A DNA stretch of 64,000 bases from assembly GCA_030063045.1 (NCBI GenBank), contig JAQSEB010000211.1, forward strand, positions 1 to 64,000, read 5' to 3'. Under the pieces are notes generated by a model. That model was not told the origin of the DNA and made no database searches. It saw only the letters and a program-made list of their open reading frames with translations. A program made the position numbers and the translations under genes. The stretch is from Pratylenchus scribneri (taxonomy: Eukaryota; Nematoda; Chromadorea; Rhabditida; Pratylenchidae). This document shows positions 24,976-35,206 of this stretch, piece after piece (position 1 is the stretch's first letter; each line of letters starts with the position of its first letter).

Positions 24976-25510
24976 GGCACTAGTCTAGTTTACGGGCTGG
25001 AAGAGGAAAATGGATGATGAGTGCCTGCGGGCATTGAGTGATTGAAGGGAAAAGGAAGGATGAGGGCAGCCAATATTTTCAATTAAATTGCCAAACAAAT
25101 GAAGGAAGGAAGGGATAATCCAGCAGAAAGCGTACACTAGGGGTTTAGGGTTAGGGTTTAGGGTTCGGAGGATGGGATTGAACGGAGTAAATGTCGCGAA
25201 GCGACGGGACGGAGAGTCCGAATTCACCCAAAACATATAAACAAAAACACATACACTAATTTTTAATTTTTCAGAACTCTCCGTCCCGTCGCTTCGCGAC
25301 ATTTACTCCGTTCAATCACATCCTCCGAACCCTAAACCCCTAGTGTATGCTTTCTGCTGGATTATCCCTTCCCTCCTTCATTTGATTGGCATTGGCAATT
25401 TGATTGAAAATATTGGCTGCCCTCATCCTTCCTTTTCCCTTCAATCACTCAATGCCCGCAGGCACCCATCATCCATTTTCCTCTTCCAGCCCGTAAACTA
25501 GACTAGTGCC
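24976..25510. mobile_element. Foldback element with 8-bp target duplication
   Basis: The arms are almost perfectly complementary for about 240 bases (24976-25215 and 25270-25510), beginning GGCACTAGTCTAGTTTACGG, with a spacer of about 55 bases. GAAAGGGT is repeated directly at 24968-24975 and 25511-25518, a clean 8-bp target duplication as in hAT-type elements. The left arm contains a short TTTAGGGTTAGGG run. No transposase frame. The insertion lies directly upstream of the TMEM138-like ATG at 24962. Confidence 0.9.
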
Positions 25511-25926
25511 GAAAGGGTTTAGGCTTTAGGGTGAGAAGAGTAGAAAACTGGGGAGAAGTTGCTATGGAAACAAATATTCATTTGAATAAATAAATAAACA
25601 ATCAATCGAAATTCGAAACAAGGATTTGATTATTTAAAATCAAATGAATTAAAAATGAATTAAATTTAATAAAAAAAAATGAATAATTTAAATATTCATG
25701 GATTGTTCTGCAGGAGTTAAAGTATAAAAATAGAGGGAACACAAATTTCCTTTTCAATCAAATTGAGGCAATGACATTTTCTTTCTTTCAAATCGAGGGA
25801 AATTTATTTTTCCCTTCAATCAAATTGAGGGAACACAAATTTTCGCTCGCTGCAGCTAAAGAGTGAGTACGGTATCCCTTTTGTTGGGAATCGAGGGAAA
25901 CACAAATCACAAATTTGCACTAACGA
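25511..25926. other. Intergenic with short imperfect repeats
   Basis: Words like TTCAATCAAATTGAGG and GGGAACACAAAT recur three times between 25736 and 25910. No gene is seen. Confidence 0.4.
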
Positions 25927-26233
25927 CAGGGATGCCAGAATACCCACCCGCGGGGGGCATTTGCCCCCTTTTTGAGATTTTGCCCCCTTTTTTGCCCCCC
26001 GAGCCGAGTTGCCCCCCAAATGCCCCCTTTTTAAAATTTTGTCTTTTTTTCCCTTTTTTATTATTTTTTGGTCTAATTTTTCGCTGCGCTGCCATTATTG
26101 GCAAAAATTTTTGCATTTTAGGCACTTTTTAAAACTGCCCCCAATATGCCCCCTTTTTTACCGAAAATGCCCCCCAAATGCCCCCTTTTTTCACGAAATG
26201 CCCCCCAAACTGAAAAACCATCTGGCATCCCTG
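25927..26233. mobile_element. MITE with CAGGGATGCCAGA termini, G/C-run body
   Basis: The left CAGGGATGCCAG and right CTGGCATCCCTG are complementary. CTAACGA flanks both sides (25920-25926 and 26234-26240) as a target duplication. The body is full of TTTGCCCCCC and CCCCTTTTTT words around a TTTTCGCTGCGCTGCC core. About 307 bp and noncoding. A truncated inverse copy is at 18278-18475. Confidence 0.85.
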
Positions 26234-26289
26234 CTAACGATTAATTAGTAAATAAAATACTCGCATAAATTTTTGAAACCATTATTCTC

Positions 26290-27300
26290 ATTTATACTGT
26301 AGGGAAAATTTGTATTCCCCTCAATTTTCTTAGACATTTCTGTTTTTTATTTGCCTAAAATATTTTGTGTTTTCCTTTGCTAAAAACATTTGTGTTTCAC
26401 TTAGCTGAAAAATATTTGTATTTCATTTAGCTAAAAACATTTGTGTTTCACTTAGCTAAAAAAAATTTTGTGTTTTTTGTTTGCTTAAAAACATTTGTGT
26501 TTTTTTTAAACATTTTGTGTTTCACTTAGCTGAAAAATATTTGTATTTCATTTAGCTAAAAACATTTGTGTTTTTGTTTGCTTAAAAACATTTGTGTTTT
26601 TTTTAAACATTTTGTGTTTCACTTAGCTGAAAAATATTTGTATTTCATTTAGCTAAAAACATTTGTGTTTCACTTAGCTAAAAAACATTTTGTGTTTTAC
26701 TCAGCTAAAAACATTTTGTGTTTCGTTTATTTGCTAAAAACATTTGTGTTTTTGTTTGCTTAAAAACATTTGTGTTTTTTGTTTGCTTAAAAACATTTGT
26801 GTTTTTTGTTTGCTTAAAAACATTTGTGTTTTTTTAAACATTTTGTGTTTCACTTAGCTGAAAAATATTTTATTTCATTTAGCTAAAAACATTTGTGTTT
26901 TTGTTTGCTTAAAAACATTTGTGTTTTTTTTAAACATTTTGTGTTTCACTTAGCTGAAAAATATTTGTATTTCATTTAGCTAAAAACATTTGTGTTTCAC
27001 TTAGCTAAAAAACATTTTGTGTTTTACTCAGCTAAAAACATTTTGTGTTTCGTTTATTTGCTAAAAACATTTGTGTTTTTGTTTGCTTAAAAACATTTGT
27101 GTTTTTTGTTTGCTTAAAAACATTTGTGTTTTTGTTTGCTTAAAAACATTTGTGTTTTTTTAAACATTTTGTGTTTCACTTAGCTTAAAAAACATTTTGT
27201 GTTTCACTTAGCTAAAAACATTTTGTATTTCACTTAGCTTAAAAAACATTTTGTGTTTCACTTAGCTAAAAACATTTTGTGTTTCACTTAGTTAACAACA
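26290..27300 (+). repeat. Minisatellite, TTTGTGTTTCACTTAGCTAAAAACA units
   Basis: About 1 kb of interleaved short units built on ACATTTGTGTTT, alternating with CACTTAGCTAAAAA and GTTTGCTTAAAAA, with higher-order repetition (for example 26500-26700 resembles 26860-27030). It ends exactly where the LTR begins at 27301. A weaker relative occurs at 44250-44420. Confidence 0.9.
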
Positions 27301-27572
27301 TGTTGGAACGGTAGTGAAAATAGGAAGAATTTGAGATGAATTGAATATATAATTATGGCATTATTCCCTTTGACATTTTATCCTATTTTCTTATTTTTAT
27401 CCGTTTTCCTCATTCCCCAATTCACTTTCCAATTCTTGGATTTATCCAATATTTCCCAATATTCATATTAAATTGTTTTGCTCTCAAATAAAGACTTTGA
27501 TTGGATAAATAATAAATAAAATATTCTATTTATTGAGTCTTACTTTATTGGTTTCAAACCTAAGACCCAACA
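27301..27572 (+). repeat. 5' LTR, 272 bp, TGTTGG...CCAACA
   Basis: It starts TGTTGG and ends CCAACA (short inverted ends), contains AATAAA-type signals near 27486 and 27511, and is followed four bases later by a primer binding site. No matching second LTR was found downstream in the window. Confidence 0.8.
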
Positions 27573-27576
27573 TAAT

Positions 27577-27590
27577 TGGCGTACTTGGCA
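27577..27590 (+). promoter_or_regulatory. tRNA primer binding site
   Basis: TGGCGTACTTGGCA is complementary to a tRNA 3' end reading TGCCAAGTACGCCA, with the universal CCA. It lies four bases after the LTR. The tRNA species was not identified. Confidence 0.7.
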
Positions 27591-27855
27591 AACAAAAATT
27601 ATCAATTCGGGAAATCAATAAATTCGTCAACAGTTAAATTCAATTTCAATTTTGGAATAACCAATCAATAGCTGTGTGCTTTTGATCGAATTTGCTGTGT
27701 GCAAATCGGGTTTAATTCTTCAAACGATAATCAAAAATAAAATTGCATCAAATCGACACAAATCTATAAGGATTTGTTTTCATCAATCAAATAAAACTTC
27801 GTCAATCCAACATAAATCTAAAGGATTTGTTCGCCAATAAAATCAACCACCAAAA

Positions 27856-28953
27856 ATGGCAGCACCACAATTAACTATCCAAGAATTATTGCAAATAGTG
27901 CAGCAGCAACAAAACCAATTACAACAGCAACAAAATCAAATTGGACAATTGTTGACTAATGCTGGAAATGCCGCTGCACCAAATCAGCAAATAAATGCTG
28001 CCACAAACCAACAAATTGTGCCACCATTAAACGACATCATTCTTTTTGAGTCGACCAATGACAAGAGCCGAATTTCGGACTGGATCGACCGATTTACATT
28101 TGCTATTGATTGTGCAGCGCCCGGCCTAGATGATGAATTAAAAGTGAAGGCCATGATGAACAAGCTCACTGAAAATTCTTTCGCAGAATATGCAAAGTTT
28201 GTTCTTCCAAAATCAGTCACGGATTTTGACTTCGATGAAACAAAAGACAACCTTAAGAAGCTTTTTGCGCGACAGCAGAGTATTTTTGTTGATCGCTACA
28301 ACTGTTTAAAAGCAACAAAGGAGGAAAATGAGGATTTCAAAAGCTTCGTAAACCGCCACAAAATGCTTTTACGAAATTTTGAATTTGACAAAATGAATGA
28401 ACAACAATTTATGGTTTTAATGCTTCTCCTAGCGCTCAAGGCGCCCAAAGATGTTTCACTGAGGCAAAGAATTTTGACAAAATTGGCCCAAGATGGCGAC
28501 GCAATCACATATGAAAATGTAGTTGAAGATTGCTTAAATTTCATGGCAACAATCGCTGAATCAAGAATTGTTGAGAACCAGCAAAACAAGGATGTCAATG
28601 CAATTATCAATAAGGGCAAAAACAAGAATATTGGAAAAGGTTCTCAGCAACCGAAAATTGATCAAAATCCTCCCATCAAAAAGTGCTGGCGTTGCGGAAA
28701 AGCAAATCATATGGCTAATGATTGTCATTTCAAGACTGCCAAATGCAGCAAATGCAATTACACTGGCCATTTACAATCGCAATGTGATTCAGTGCAGGAA
28801 TGGAGACGGAAACATCCGCGAAAAGGAAATAATGACAAAAAGACAGGTTTTGTTCAAATATCAACAGCAATAAAAACAAAATCGTCATTATTGAAAATTC
28901 AAATCAAAATGAACTCAAAGCCAATTGAATTTGTGCTTGATTGTGGATCGTAA
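27856..28953 (+). CDS. gag: Gag polyprotein with CCHC knuckles and protease start
   Basis: 365 codons. The N-terminus is Gln-rich and likely coiled (QIVQQQQNQLQQQQNQ), followed by a capsid-like helical region and two CX2CX4HX4C zinc knuckles (CWRCGKANHMANDC and CSKCNYTGHLQSQC). The C-terminus runs into a retropepsin-like segment whose active site reads DCGS, with Cys in place of the usual Thr/Ser. The frame then meets TAA and continues open in the same phase into pol. Confidence 0.85.
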   Translation: MAAPQLTIQELLQIVQQQQNQLQQQQNQIGQLLTNAGNAAAPNQQINAATNQQIVPPLNDIILFESTNDKSRISDWIDRFTFAIDCAAPGLDDELKVKAMMNKLTENSFAEYAKFVLPKSVTDFDFDETKDNLKKLFARQQSIFVDRYNCLKATKEENEDFKSFVNRHKMLLRNFEFDKMNEQQFMVLMLLLALKAPKDVSLRQRILTKLAQDGDAITYENVVEDCLNFMATIAESRIVENQQNKDVNAIINKGKNKNIGKGSQQPKIDQNPPIKKCWRCGKANHMANDCHFKTAKCSKCNYTGHLQSQCDSVQEWRRKHPRKGNNDKKTGFVQISTAIKTKSSLLKIQIKMNSKPIEFVLDCGS

Positions 28954-30237
28954 GCCAACATCATTGATGAAAATTCATGGGAAATGATTGGACGACCACC
29001 AATACAAAAATGTAATGAAAAGGCAAAAATTTATGATGGATCAAGCCGCGCATTTATTGGCAAAGGATTTGGAAAATTTGAATTCGACGGAATGATTACA
29101 GAACAAGAATTTTATGTGGCTAAGCGTGGTTCATTACATTTATTGAGTGTGCAAACTATGGATGCTTTTGGACTATTGGATGAAATGAAAGAAAAACTCC
29201 GAAGCAAATCAATCAATAGTGTACACCAAATGAAAAACGATGAGGAGGTTCAAATAGCTCCCTTCGTAAAATCGCTCGCCACTAAATTTACAAATATCTT
29301 CAATGAAAATTTGGGCACTTGCAACAAAATAAAAGCAAATTTAGTGCTAAAACCGGATGCAACTCCAATATTCCATCGAGCACGGCCAGTCCCATACCAT
29401 ACAAAGAAAATTGTGGATGAGGAGCTGGATCGACTAGAAAAATTAGGAGTAATTGGCAAAATTGATCACGCAGAATGGGCCGCTCCAATTTTGGTCGTCA
29501 AAAAGGCCGATGGCTCAGCACGAATGTGTTGTGATTATTCAACTGGCTTAAATGATGCCTTATTGCCAAATAAACATCCACTTCCGGTGCCTGAAGATAT
29601 ATTTGCAACATTAAATGGAGGAAAATACTTCACCCAAATTGATTTACGCGATGCATATTTTCAAATTGAATTGGATGAAAATTCGCGAAAATTGTGTTGC
29701 ATTTCAACTCACAGAGGCCTTTATGAATTCAAGCGTTTACCATTTGGAGTAAAAACAGCTCCAGCCATTTTTCAATCAATTATGGATGCAATGTTAAGTG
29801 GACTCCCTCACAGCTGTGCATTTTTGGATGATATAATTGTCAGCGGAAAATCAGTGGAGGAACACAAAAACAATTTGATTGAAACATTAGAACGCATTGA
29901 AAATTATGGCCTGCATTTAAAATTACCAAAATGTGAATTTTTCAAAAAAGAGATCAAATATCTCGGATTTATCATCGATAAAAATGGAAGAAGGCCAGAT
30001 GCCGCCAAAATCAAAGCAATTACTGACATGCCTTTCCCACATGATATTTCGACATTGAGATCATATTTGGGCATGGTTAACCATTACCAACAATTTGTTC
30101 CGAATATGCGAAATCATCGCAAACCATTGGATGATCTTCTCAGAAAAGATGCGAAATGGGATTGGAATGAAAAATGTCAGACTGCCTTCCATAAAATCAA
30201 GGAAATTTTATGCTCAAATTTACTTCTCACTCATTAA
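28954..30237 (+). CDS. pol: Pol fragment: protease end and reverse transcriptase
   Basis: The same reading frame as gag continues after the TAA. The reverse transcriptase has RPVPYHTKK, the QIDLRDAYFQIELDE block with its first catalytic Asp, LPFGVKTAPAIFQ, the FLDDIIV catalytic box (Phe for Tyr in the YxDD motif) and the LKLPKCEFFKKEIKYLGFII and LRSYLGMVNHYQQF blocks. It ends at SNLLLTH, where related elements enter RNase H. The ATG at 28984 is only the first Met after the stop. Confidence 0.85.
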   Translation, partial: ANIIDENSWEMIGRPPIQKCNEKAKIYDGSSRAFIGKGFGKFEFDGMITEQEFYVAKRGSLHLLSVQTMDAFGLLDEMKEKLRSKSINSVHQMKNDEEVQIAPFVKSLATKFTNIFNENLGTCNKIKANLVLKPDATPIFHRARPVPYHTKKIVDEELDRLEKLGVIGKIDHAEWAAPILVVKKADGSARMCCDYSTGLNDALLPNKHPLPVPEDIFATLNGGKYFTQIDLRDAYFQIELDENSRKLCCISTHRGLYEFKRLPFGVKTAPAIFQSIMDAMLSGLPHSCAFLDDIIVSGKSVEEHKNNLIETLERIENYGLHLKLPKCEFFKKEIKYLGFIIDKNGRRPDAAKIKAITDMPFPHDISTLRSYLGMVNHYQQFVPNMRNHRKPLDDLLRKDAKWDWNEKCQTAFHKIKEILCSNLLLTH

Positions 30238-30565
30238 AAAAAATTATAGGATAGTTATATAGGTAGGTATATTTATAGGAGCATAAGCGTAATGTCTTTC
30301 AAGAACTTTTTTAGAATTTCATCATAAATAAAAATCAAGTTTTAATTTTAATCATTCATCATTAATCAATCAAGTTTCCGTCCTATATCATTCATGAGAT
30401 TTAATCAAATCAATAATCATAATCAATCCACAATCCTTCCCTACTCAAATCTCAAACTGAATAACTTTTTTTGTGTTAAATAATCAGGAAATAAATTTTT
30501 ATATATTCTATTTTCCTAGACAATCAATCAATAAATAAAAAGTCCATCATCAATTTATAATAAAT

Positions 30566-32303
30566 ATGCGGTTCGCTAATAACTTATTGAAAACAATTGG
30601 GATTTTAAAATGCCAAAGGATGCCTCAACCCGGGATATCACTGGTATGAATAAAAGATAAAACAAATAATGCACTATTAAAAATAAATTTAAGATTTCTT
30701 CGCCTTATTATCAACAATTGAGAATTTCTCGTCCCTTGAGTTCTGGAGAAGAGCACCGGCGACAAGAACCACAACCACGATTTAATCGAAATTTTATTTC
30801 AAATTTTTACGAAAAAATCCAAGAAGAAATGAAAAGAAACAAAGAACTTCAGGTATAAATTGATGAGGTTTATGATTGAAACCATCCAACCAAATTTAGG
30901 AAAATAAAAAACAACTTGAAGAAAGATTAAAGGCCTTGAATGAATCGGCGGTGCGGCAAAAATATGACAAAATCACGAAGGAATCAGCAGAAAGCACTGA
31001 ATTGATAAAACATAGACTCAATGAATTTGCGGACTACATGAATTCGGTTTCTCATGAAAATTGGAAATAATTTAAGGTAATTTTAAGGTGATGGTCGATT
31101 TGAAAAACACCAAACTTGGCCAGGATGCTTTGCAACAATTGAAAGTTGCTGCCGATACAGCAGAGCGTTTGGCAAAACAAGTCGGTGAAACGCAGGTTTA
31201 CAAGCAAGTTGCATATACGGCCAAAGAGATTGACAAATTGGCCGACGTGAGGATGTACACGAAACCGGGTAAGCAAAATTGTATTTATCAATAAATAGAC
31301 ATCACGGAACGCTTTTAGATGAACTCAGAATGCGAACTGATGAATTTTCATCGACATTTGCACATCGAAATGTTCAGCCAAATACGTAAGATATATTTAT
31401 TAATAAAGCTTTATAAATAGTAAATTTTTAGAGAAGCAACCGATATTCAAATGCATAAGGAGTCAAGATGGTATTCCAGTTGGAAGTCATTCGCCGAGTC
31501 AAATACTTATTTTAACAGTTAGCTCATAAATATAAAATCAATTAATTATGAATAAATTTGTAGAAAATTGTCGACTGGAAAACACGGATGGATGAAAGCG
31601 AGAATGTCATTTTGCGCGGAGTTCGTTCCACATTGGAACGCGTTCAAAGTGCATTTAGTGAGTTCAAAAATTTATTAATTAATCAATGATTCATGGTTTT
31701 ATAGCATCTCAAGACGATGTTTCGGAAGTGCTCACGGAAATTGCCGAAGTTGATCCGGCGTTCAGCAAACATGAATGGTTGCGTTTTTGTGAAAAAGAGT
31801 TGATTCCGAACATCCTGGAAGCATCCATTCAAATGAATTTGGAGGTTCTTCAGGATTGGTGCCATGAAAGAGTTTGTGTTTATTTTACATTTAATTCTTT
31901 CTAATATTATTTTCAGGCATTCACTATGATTGCCACTGGAATTAAGGAATATAAGAAAGTGGGCTTTCACACTTTGGATTCACAAATTATCGATGTCAGC
32001 AAAGTTGAGGTTTGAAATAGCTTTGGAAAATCAATTAATTTAAAATAATGGAACAAGGCCCAGCTTTGGTGATCACATTTTAAGTATTCATGTTGCATGT
32101 GGTCAAAAACAGTGAGGGCAAAGTGATCGAAGGCGACCCGGTAAAAACGAATTTTAAGCTTAATTATTCGACCAATATTTTAGTACAACGCAATTCGTGT
32201 TCATCATGTTTGAGTTCTTTGTCGCGATATGGAGGAATTCAATCCGGCGACGGCTTGGAAATTGTTGGAATTACACGTGCAAAAAGGAAATTTAGTGCTT
32301 TGA
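30566..32303 (+). pseudogene. timm44: TIM44 (mitochondrial import motor subunit) pseudogene
   Basis: Exons are recognisable along the whole family: 30566-30643 (an Arg/Lys-rich targeting-like start), 30694-30852, 30900-31046, 31088-31268, 31319-31385, 31432-31517, 31564-31657, 31705-31871, 31917-32009, about 32049-32140 and 32184-32303. Blocks such as HKESRWYSSWKSF, MDESENVILRG, SEVLTEIAEVDPAF and IPNILEASIQMNLEVLQDW match TIM44, the matrix adaptor that holds mtHsp70 at TIM23. Lesions: the junction after 31517 is out of phase by one; residues between VSKVE and EQGP are missing with no acceptor; TAA replaces the Gln after ITF (about 32080); TGA replaces the Trp in the YVWALCRD block (about 32211). 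Introns are retained, so it is not a processed copy. Confidence 0.75.
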
Positions 32304-32500
32304 ATTGACCAATTTTGCTCCAATTTTTTACTCATTTTTTGTTATATTTATTTAGTTTTTTTATTGTTATTTTCACAATTAATAACAAAATAATTTAATT
32401 TATTGAACTGTTAAACATTTTGTTATTCATACATTTAAAATATCTTTGAAGTCTTTTTAAAATAACATTATTTAATTATTAATTTTAGCATTAATTAGCA

Positions 32501-33644
32501 ATGAACAATGATTCCGGTGACATGGATTTGGACCAGCAGAAGAAGTTCATCGACTTAGGCAAATTCGATTTTCGCGATGTGGATTTGAACAAACCGGCAA
32601 TGACAGCGGAGGAATATTTAAAACAGGTGAAATCAAATCATCGGTTTAAAAATTAATAAATTTGGTTATTTTGAAGGTTATTGTTGGTCGAGAGCAAGCA
32701 AAAAAAGTTGTGGTGGCACCGAATTTCGTCGAAATCATGGCATCTTCTGCATCAACTTCATCGCCAACACAATCAAATGAATATTTACAAAAAAGCGACA
32801 AGAATTGCACAACTCGATTTGGACCTGACAAAGATTGGCGCACGGCAAAGGTAAAGAAACAAATTAGGGCGGTCAACATTTTAGATAAATTGGAATTTAT
32901 CGGGTAATAGAAATAAGAATTCTAGTTTCACAAATGTTTTTAAGTTATTCAATAAAATAATTTATAGGTCAACGAATTCTCTCGCAATCGTTCAATGCTG
33001 GAAGGTTTGGATGTTCCATTGTTAGCACTGGAAAATGTTAAAATACCAGCCGCAGTTAGTTCACCAATTTAAATCAATTATATTGCCCAATTTTAAGGGT
33101 GATTCCCAAATGTGGTCTCGGATTTGCTTTGAGCGTCGATTGGATGGAATTGAAATTGCACCGGAATTGGAGAAGCGATTTGCCCATCACAAAGGGACAC
33201 CGCCCACACTTGGACTAATTAAAAGCCTGAATGACAATCAAGTTTAATTTAATTTTAATACTTTTTCAATATATTATTCAGATCAATTACCTTATAATGC
33301 ACCAAATAGAGGTCAGAAAAAACGATTTAATCAATTACAATAAAGTAAAACATTTTATTTATTATGTGCTAGAGCATGGTTATACACGGGCCATATTGGA
33401 ATGGATTCATGCCTTACTCCTCTTCGTCAAGAAACCTCTATTGCATGATGTTTTGGCATCATTGCGCGATTTTTGTCGGCGATGCAAGGAATGGAGAGCG
33501 GAGCTGAACGAGGATGAAATGGATACAATTTTTGAGCTGAGCTGGTTCATTACAATGTTTGTCCGAAAATTATTTAATAATTAATATCCATTGATTTGCA
33601 GAATCTCAATCTATTTTGCTCAACGCGATTTGGCAGATTTGTGA
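32501..33644 (+). CDS. gemin2: Gemin2 (SMN complex subunit)
   Basis: Six exons in perfect phase (32501-32626, 32677-32850, 32968-33054, 33098-33241, 33282-33556, 33602-33644) give 282 residues, the normal size. The N-terminal EEYLKQVIVGREQAK matches the YLRRVQIEA block. The C-terminal half carries WIHALLLFVKKPLLHD and ends FAQRDLADL, like the family's YFDQRDLADEPS end. The SMN-Gemin2 complex loads Sm proteins onto snRNAs in the cytoplasm; Gemin2 cradles five Sm proteins. A TTTTAG acceptor 12 bases before the ATG suggests trans-splicing. It starts 198 bases after the TIM44 remnant, same strand. No lesion seen. Confidence 0.92.
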
Positions 33645-33917
33645 TGATGTGATGTGATCAAATAAATACCGAAATGACTTAAATTCCTTTCCAACTTTGC
33701 ATTATTTTTTTGACAATTACACCTTTTTTCTTTTTTCATTTCATTTATGACTTTATTAAATAAAATTAAAAAAAAAACATTTATCAAAAATTGTTTCATT
33801 TACAATTGCTATCTATCATTATTTTTTTTATTAATTTTATCAATTTAAATTAATTTTCACATAAAACGACAAATACAATTTTCAAGCAAAACCAAAAGAC
33901 AACGATTAAAAATAAAA

Positions 33918-34444
33918 ATGGGCCGACCAACAAGTGTTAAGGACGTGGACCAACATGAGGTGGTGCATTCAATTGCCACATTCCTGAAGAAGGGCGGCAA
34001 AATCAAAGTGCCGGACTGGGCCGATATGGTCAAGCTGGGGAAGAACAAGGAGTTGGCACCGATCAACCCCGATTGGTACTATGTTCGTGTGGCCAGCATT
34101 GCTCGCCGACTCTATATTCGTTCTCCAACCGGTATAATTGATTTGCATTATCAAAATATTGATTATTTTTTATAGGAGTTGGTTCATTGCGTAAAGTCTA
34201 CGGCGGGAACAAACGCCGTGGTTGCACTCCAAACCACTTTTCCAAGGCCTCCGGTGCCGTCATTCGCAAAGCTTTCCAATCGTTAGAGGCAATCAAATGG
34301 GTTGAGAAGGATGCATCCGGAGGACGCAAACTCACCAAACAGGTTTAAAATAAATTTTGGTCTACTTAAAAATGTTTTTTTTTTCTCTAGGGCCAGAAAG
34401 ATTTGGATCGAATTGCATCCCAGCTTCGCTATGGCAAAAAATAA
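33918..34444 (+). CDS. rps-19: 40S ribosomal protein eS19 (RPS19)
   Basis: Three exons (33918-34131, 34176-34342, 34391-34444), phases consistent, 144 residues, the family's normal length. Diagnostic blocks: [57 protein letters not shown] and a [16 protein letters not shown] end. Small-subunit protein needed for 18S rRNA 3' maturation. It lies 273 bases downstream of Gemin2 with TTTTCAAG before the ATG, consistent with a nematode operon. Intact. Confidence 0.97.
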
Positions 34445-35206
34445 ATAAATTGATGAGAAGAGGATAAAATACAAATTATTGTGACCGTCTACATTTATCC
34501 ACCACACAATAATCCGCTGTTCTTGTTGTTATTCTTTATCCAGAGATCAATTTTTGTTATTTTTCGGTGGTTGGATAAATCATTTTGTTAATCGAAATTT
34601 TTTGTTTAAAACATGGGTAATTATTTACCAAAGTATTATTATTTATTAAATTTTTATTCATGAAATCATTCAAAGCCGCTATCCGCTAGCACAATTTATA
34701 TCGTTCCACAAAAATATACATCATCCATCAACAGTGCAGTGGTATTCGGGTAATTATTGCACTTGTGAGCTTCCCTTAATACCTAATTATTTTCTGGAGG
34801 GGGAATTAATTTACAATTGGGTTGCAAAAACTAACAAAAGTAGCATTCATGATGAAAAGAGTGGAATATTTTATTCAACACCTCATATCTTTTATTAGTC
34901 ATTTTTTTGACCACAAAATCAAAAAGTAATTCTTTTTACATTCCTAAAATTCTTCTGAATTATTCCTTGGTTTTAAGCCTTCCTTTTAGTCTTACATATA
35001 ATGAATATTAATGAATAAAATGATGATGAATGATGAATCAACCATATCGAAATTAATTTATCAATAACAGCCAAGTACATTTGGCTATCCAGCCGTTTTC
35101 CTTCCCCACTCCTTCCATTTCCATTTATAAATTATTCCATTAATTGTACCAATTTTTGTTAATATAATTCTTCCAAAATAAAACTCAATTTTCAGCAAAT
35201 GTTCAT
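34445..35206. other. Intergenic, no gene seen
   Basis: AT-rich DNA between eS19 and the RhoGAP gene. A TTTTCAG at about 35190-35196 just before the next ATG could be a trans-splice acceptor. Confidence 0.4.

Larger units (their letters stand above)
27301..30237 (+). mobile_element. 3'-truncated Ty3/gypsy LTR retrotransposon
   Basis: Order: LTR (27301-27572), primer binding site, gag with two zinc knuckles, protease start, and reverse transcriptase. The pol reading frame resembles the nematode K02A2.6-type gypsy elements. RNase H, integrase, polypurine tract and 3' LTR are absent, because the frame stops at 30237 in TTAAAAAAAATT. One in-frame TAA (28951-28953) interrupts the protease, so the copy is not competent. 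Confidence 0.9.

Noticed and set aside
25138..25170. Interstitial telomere (TTTAGGGTTAGGG)
   Set aside because: Only three or four irregular units, in one arm of a foldback element. Similar short runs at 47250, 52560 and 57020 are equally brief.
26290..27300. CRISPR-like array
   Set aside because: Units are short, variable and have no unique spacers; the setting is eukaryotic. It is a minisatellite.
27301..30237. Endogenous retrovirus with envelope
   Set aside because: No envelope, integrase or second LTR; pol blocks match Ty3/gypsy retrotransposons of nematodes.
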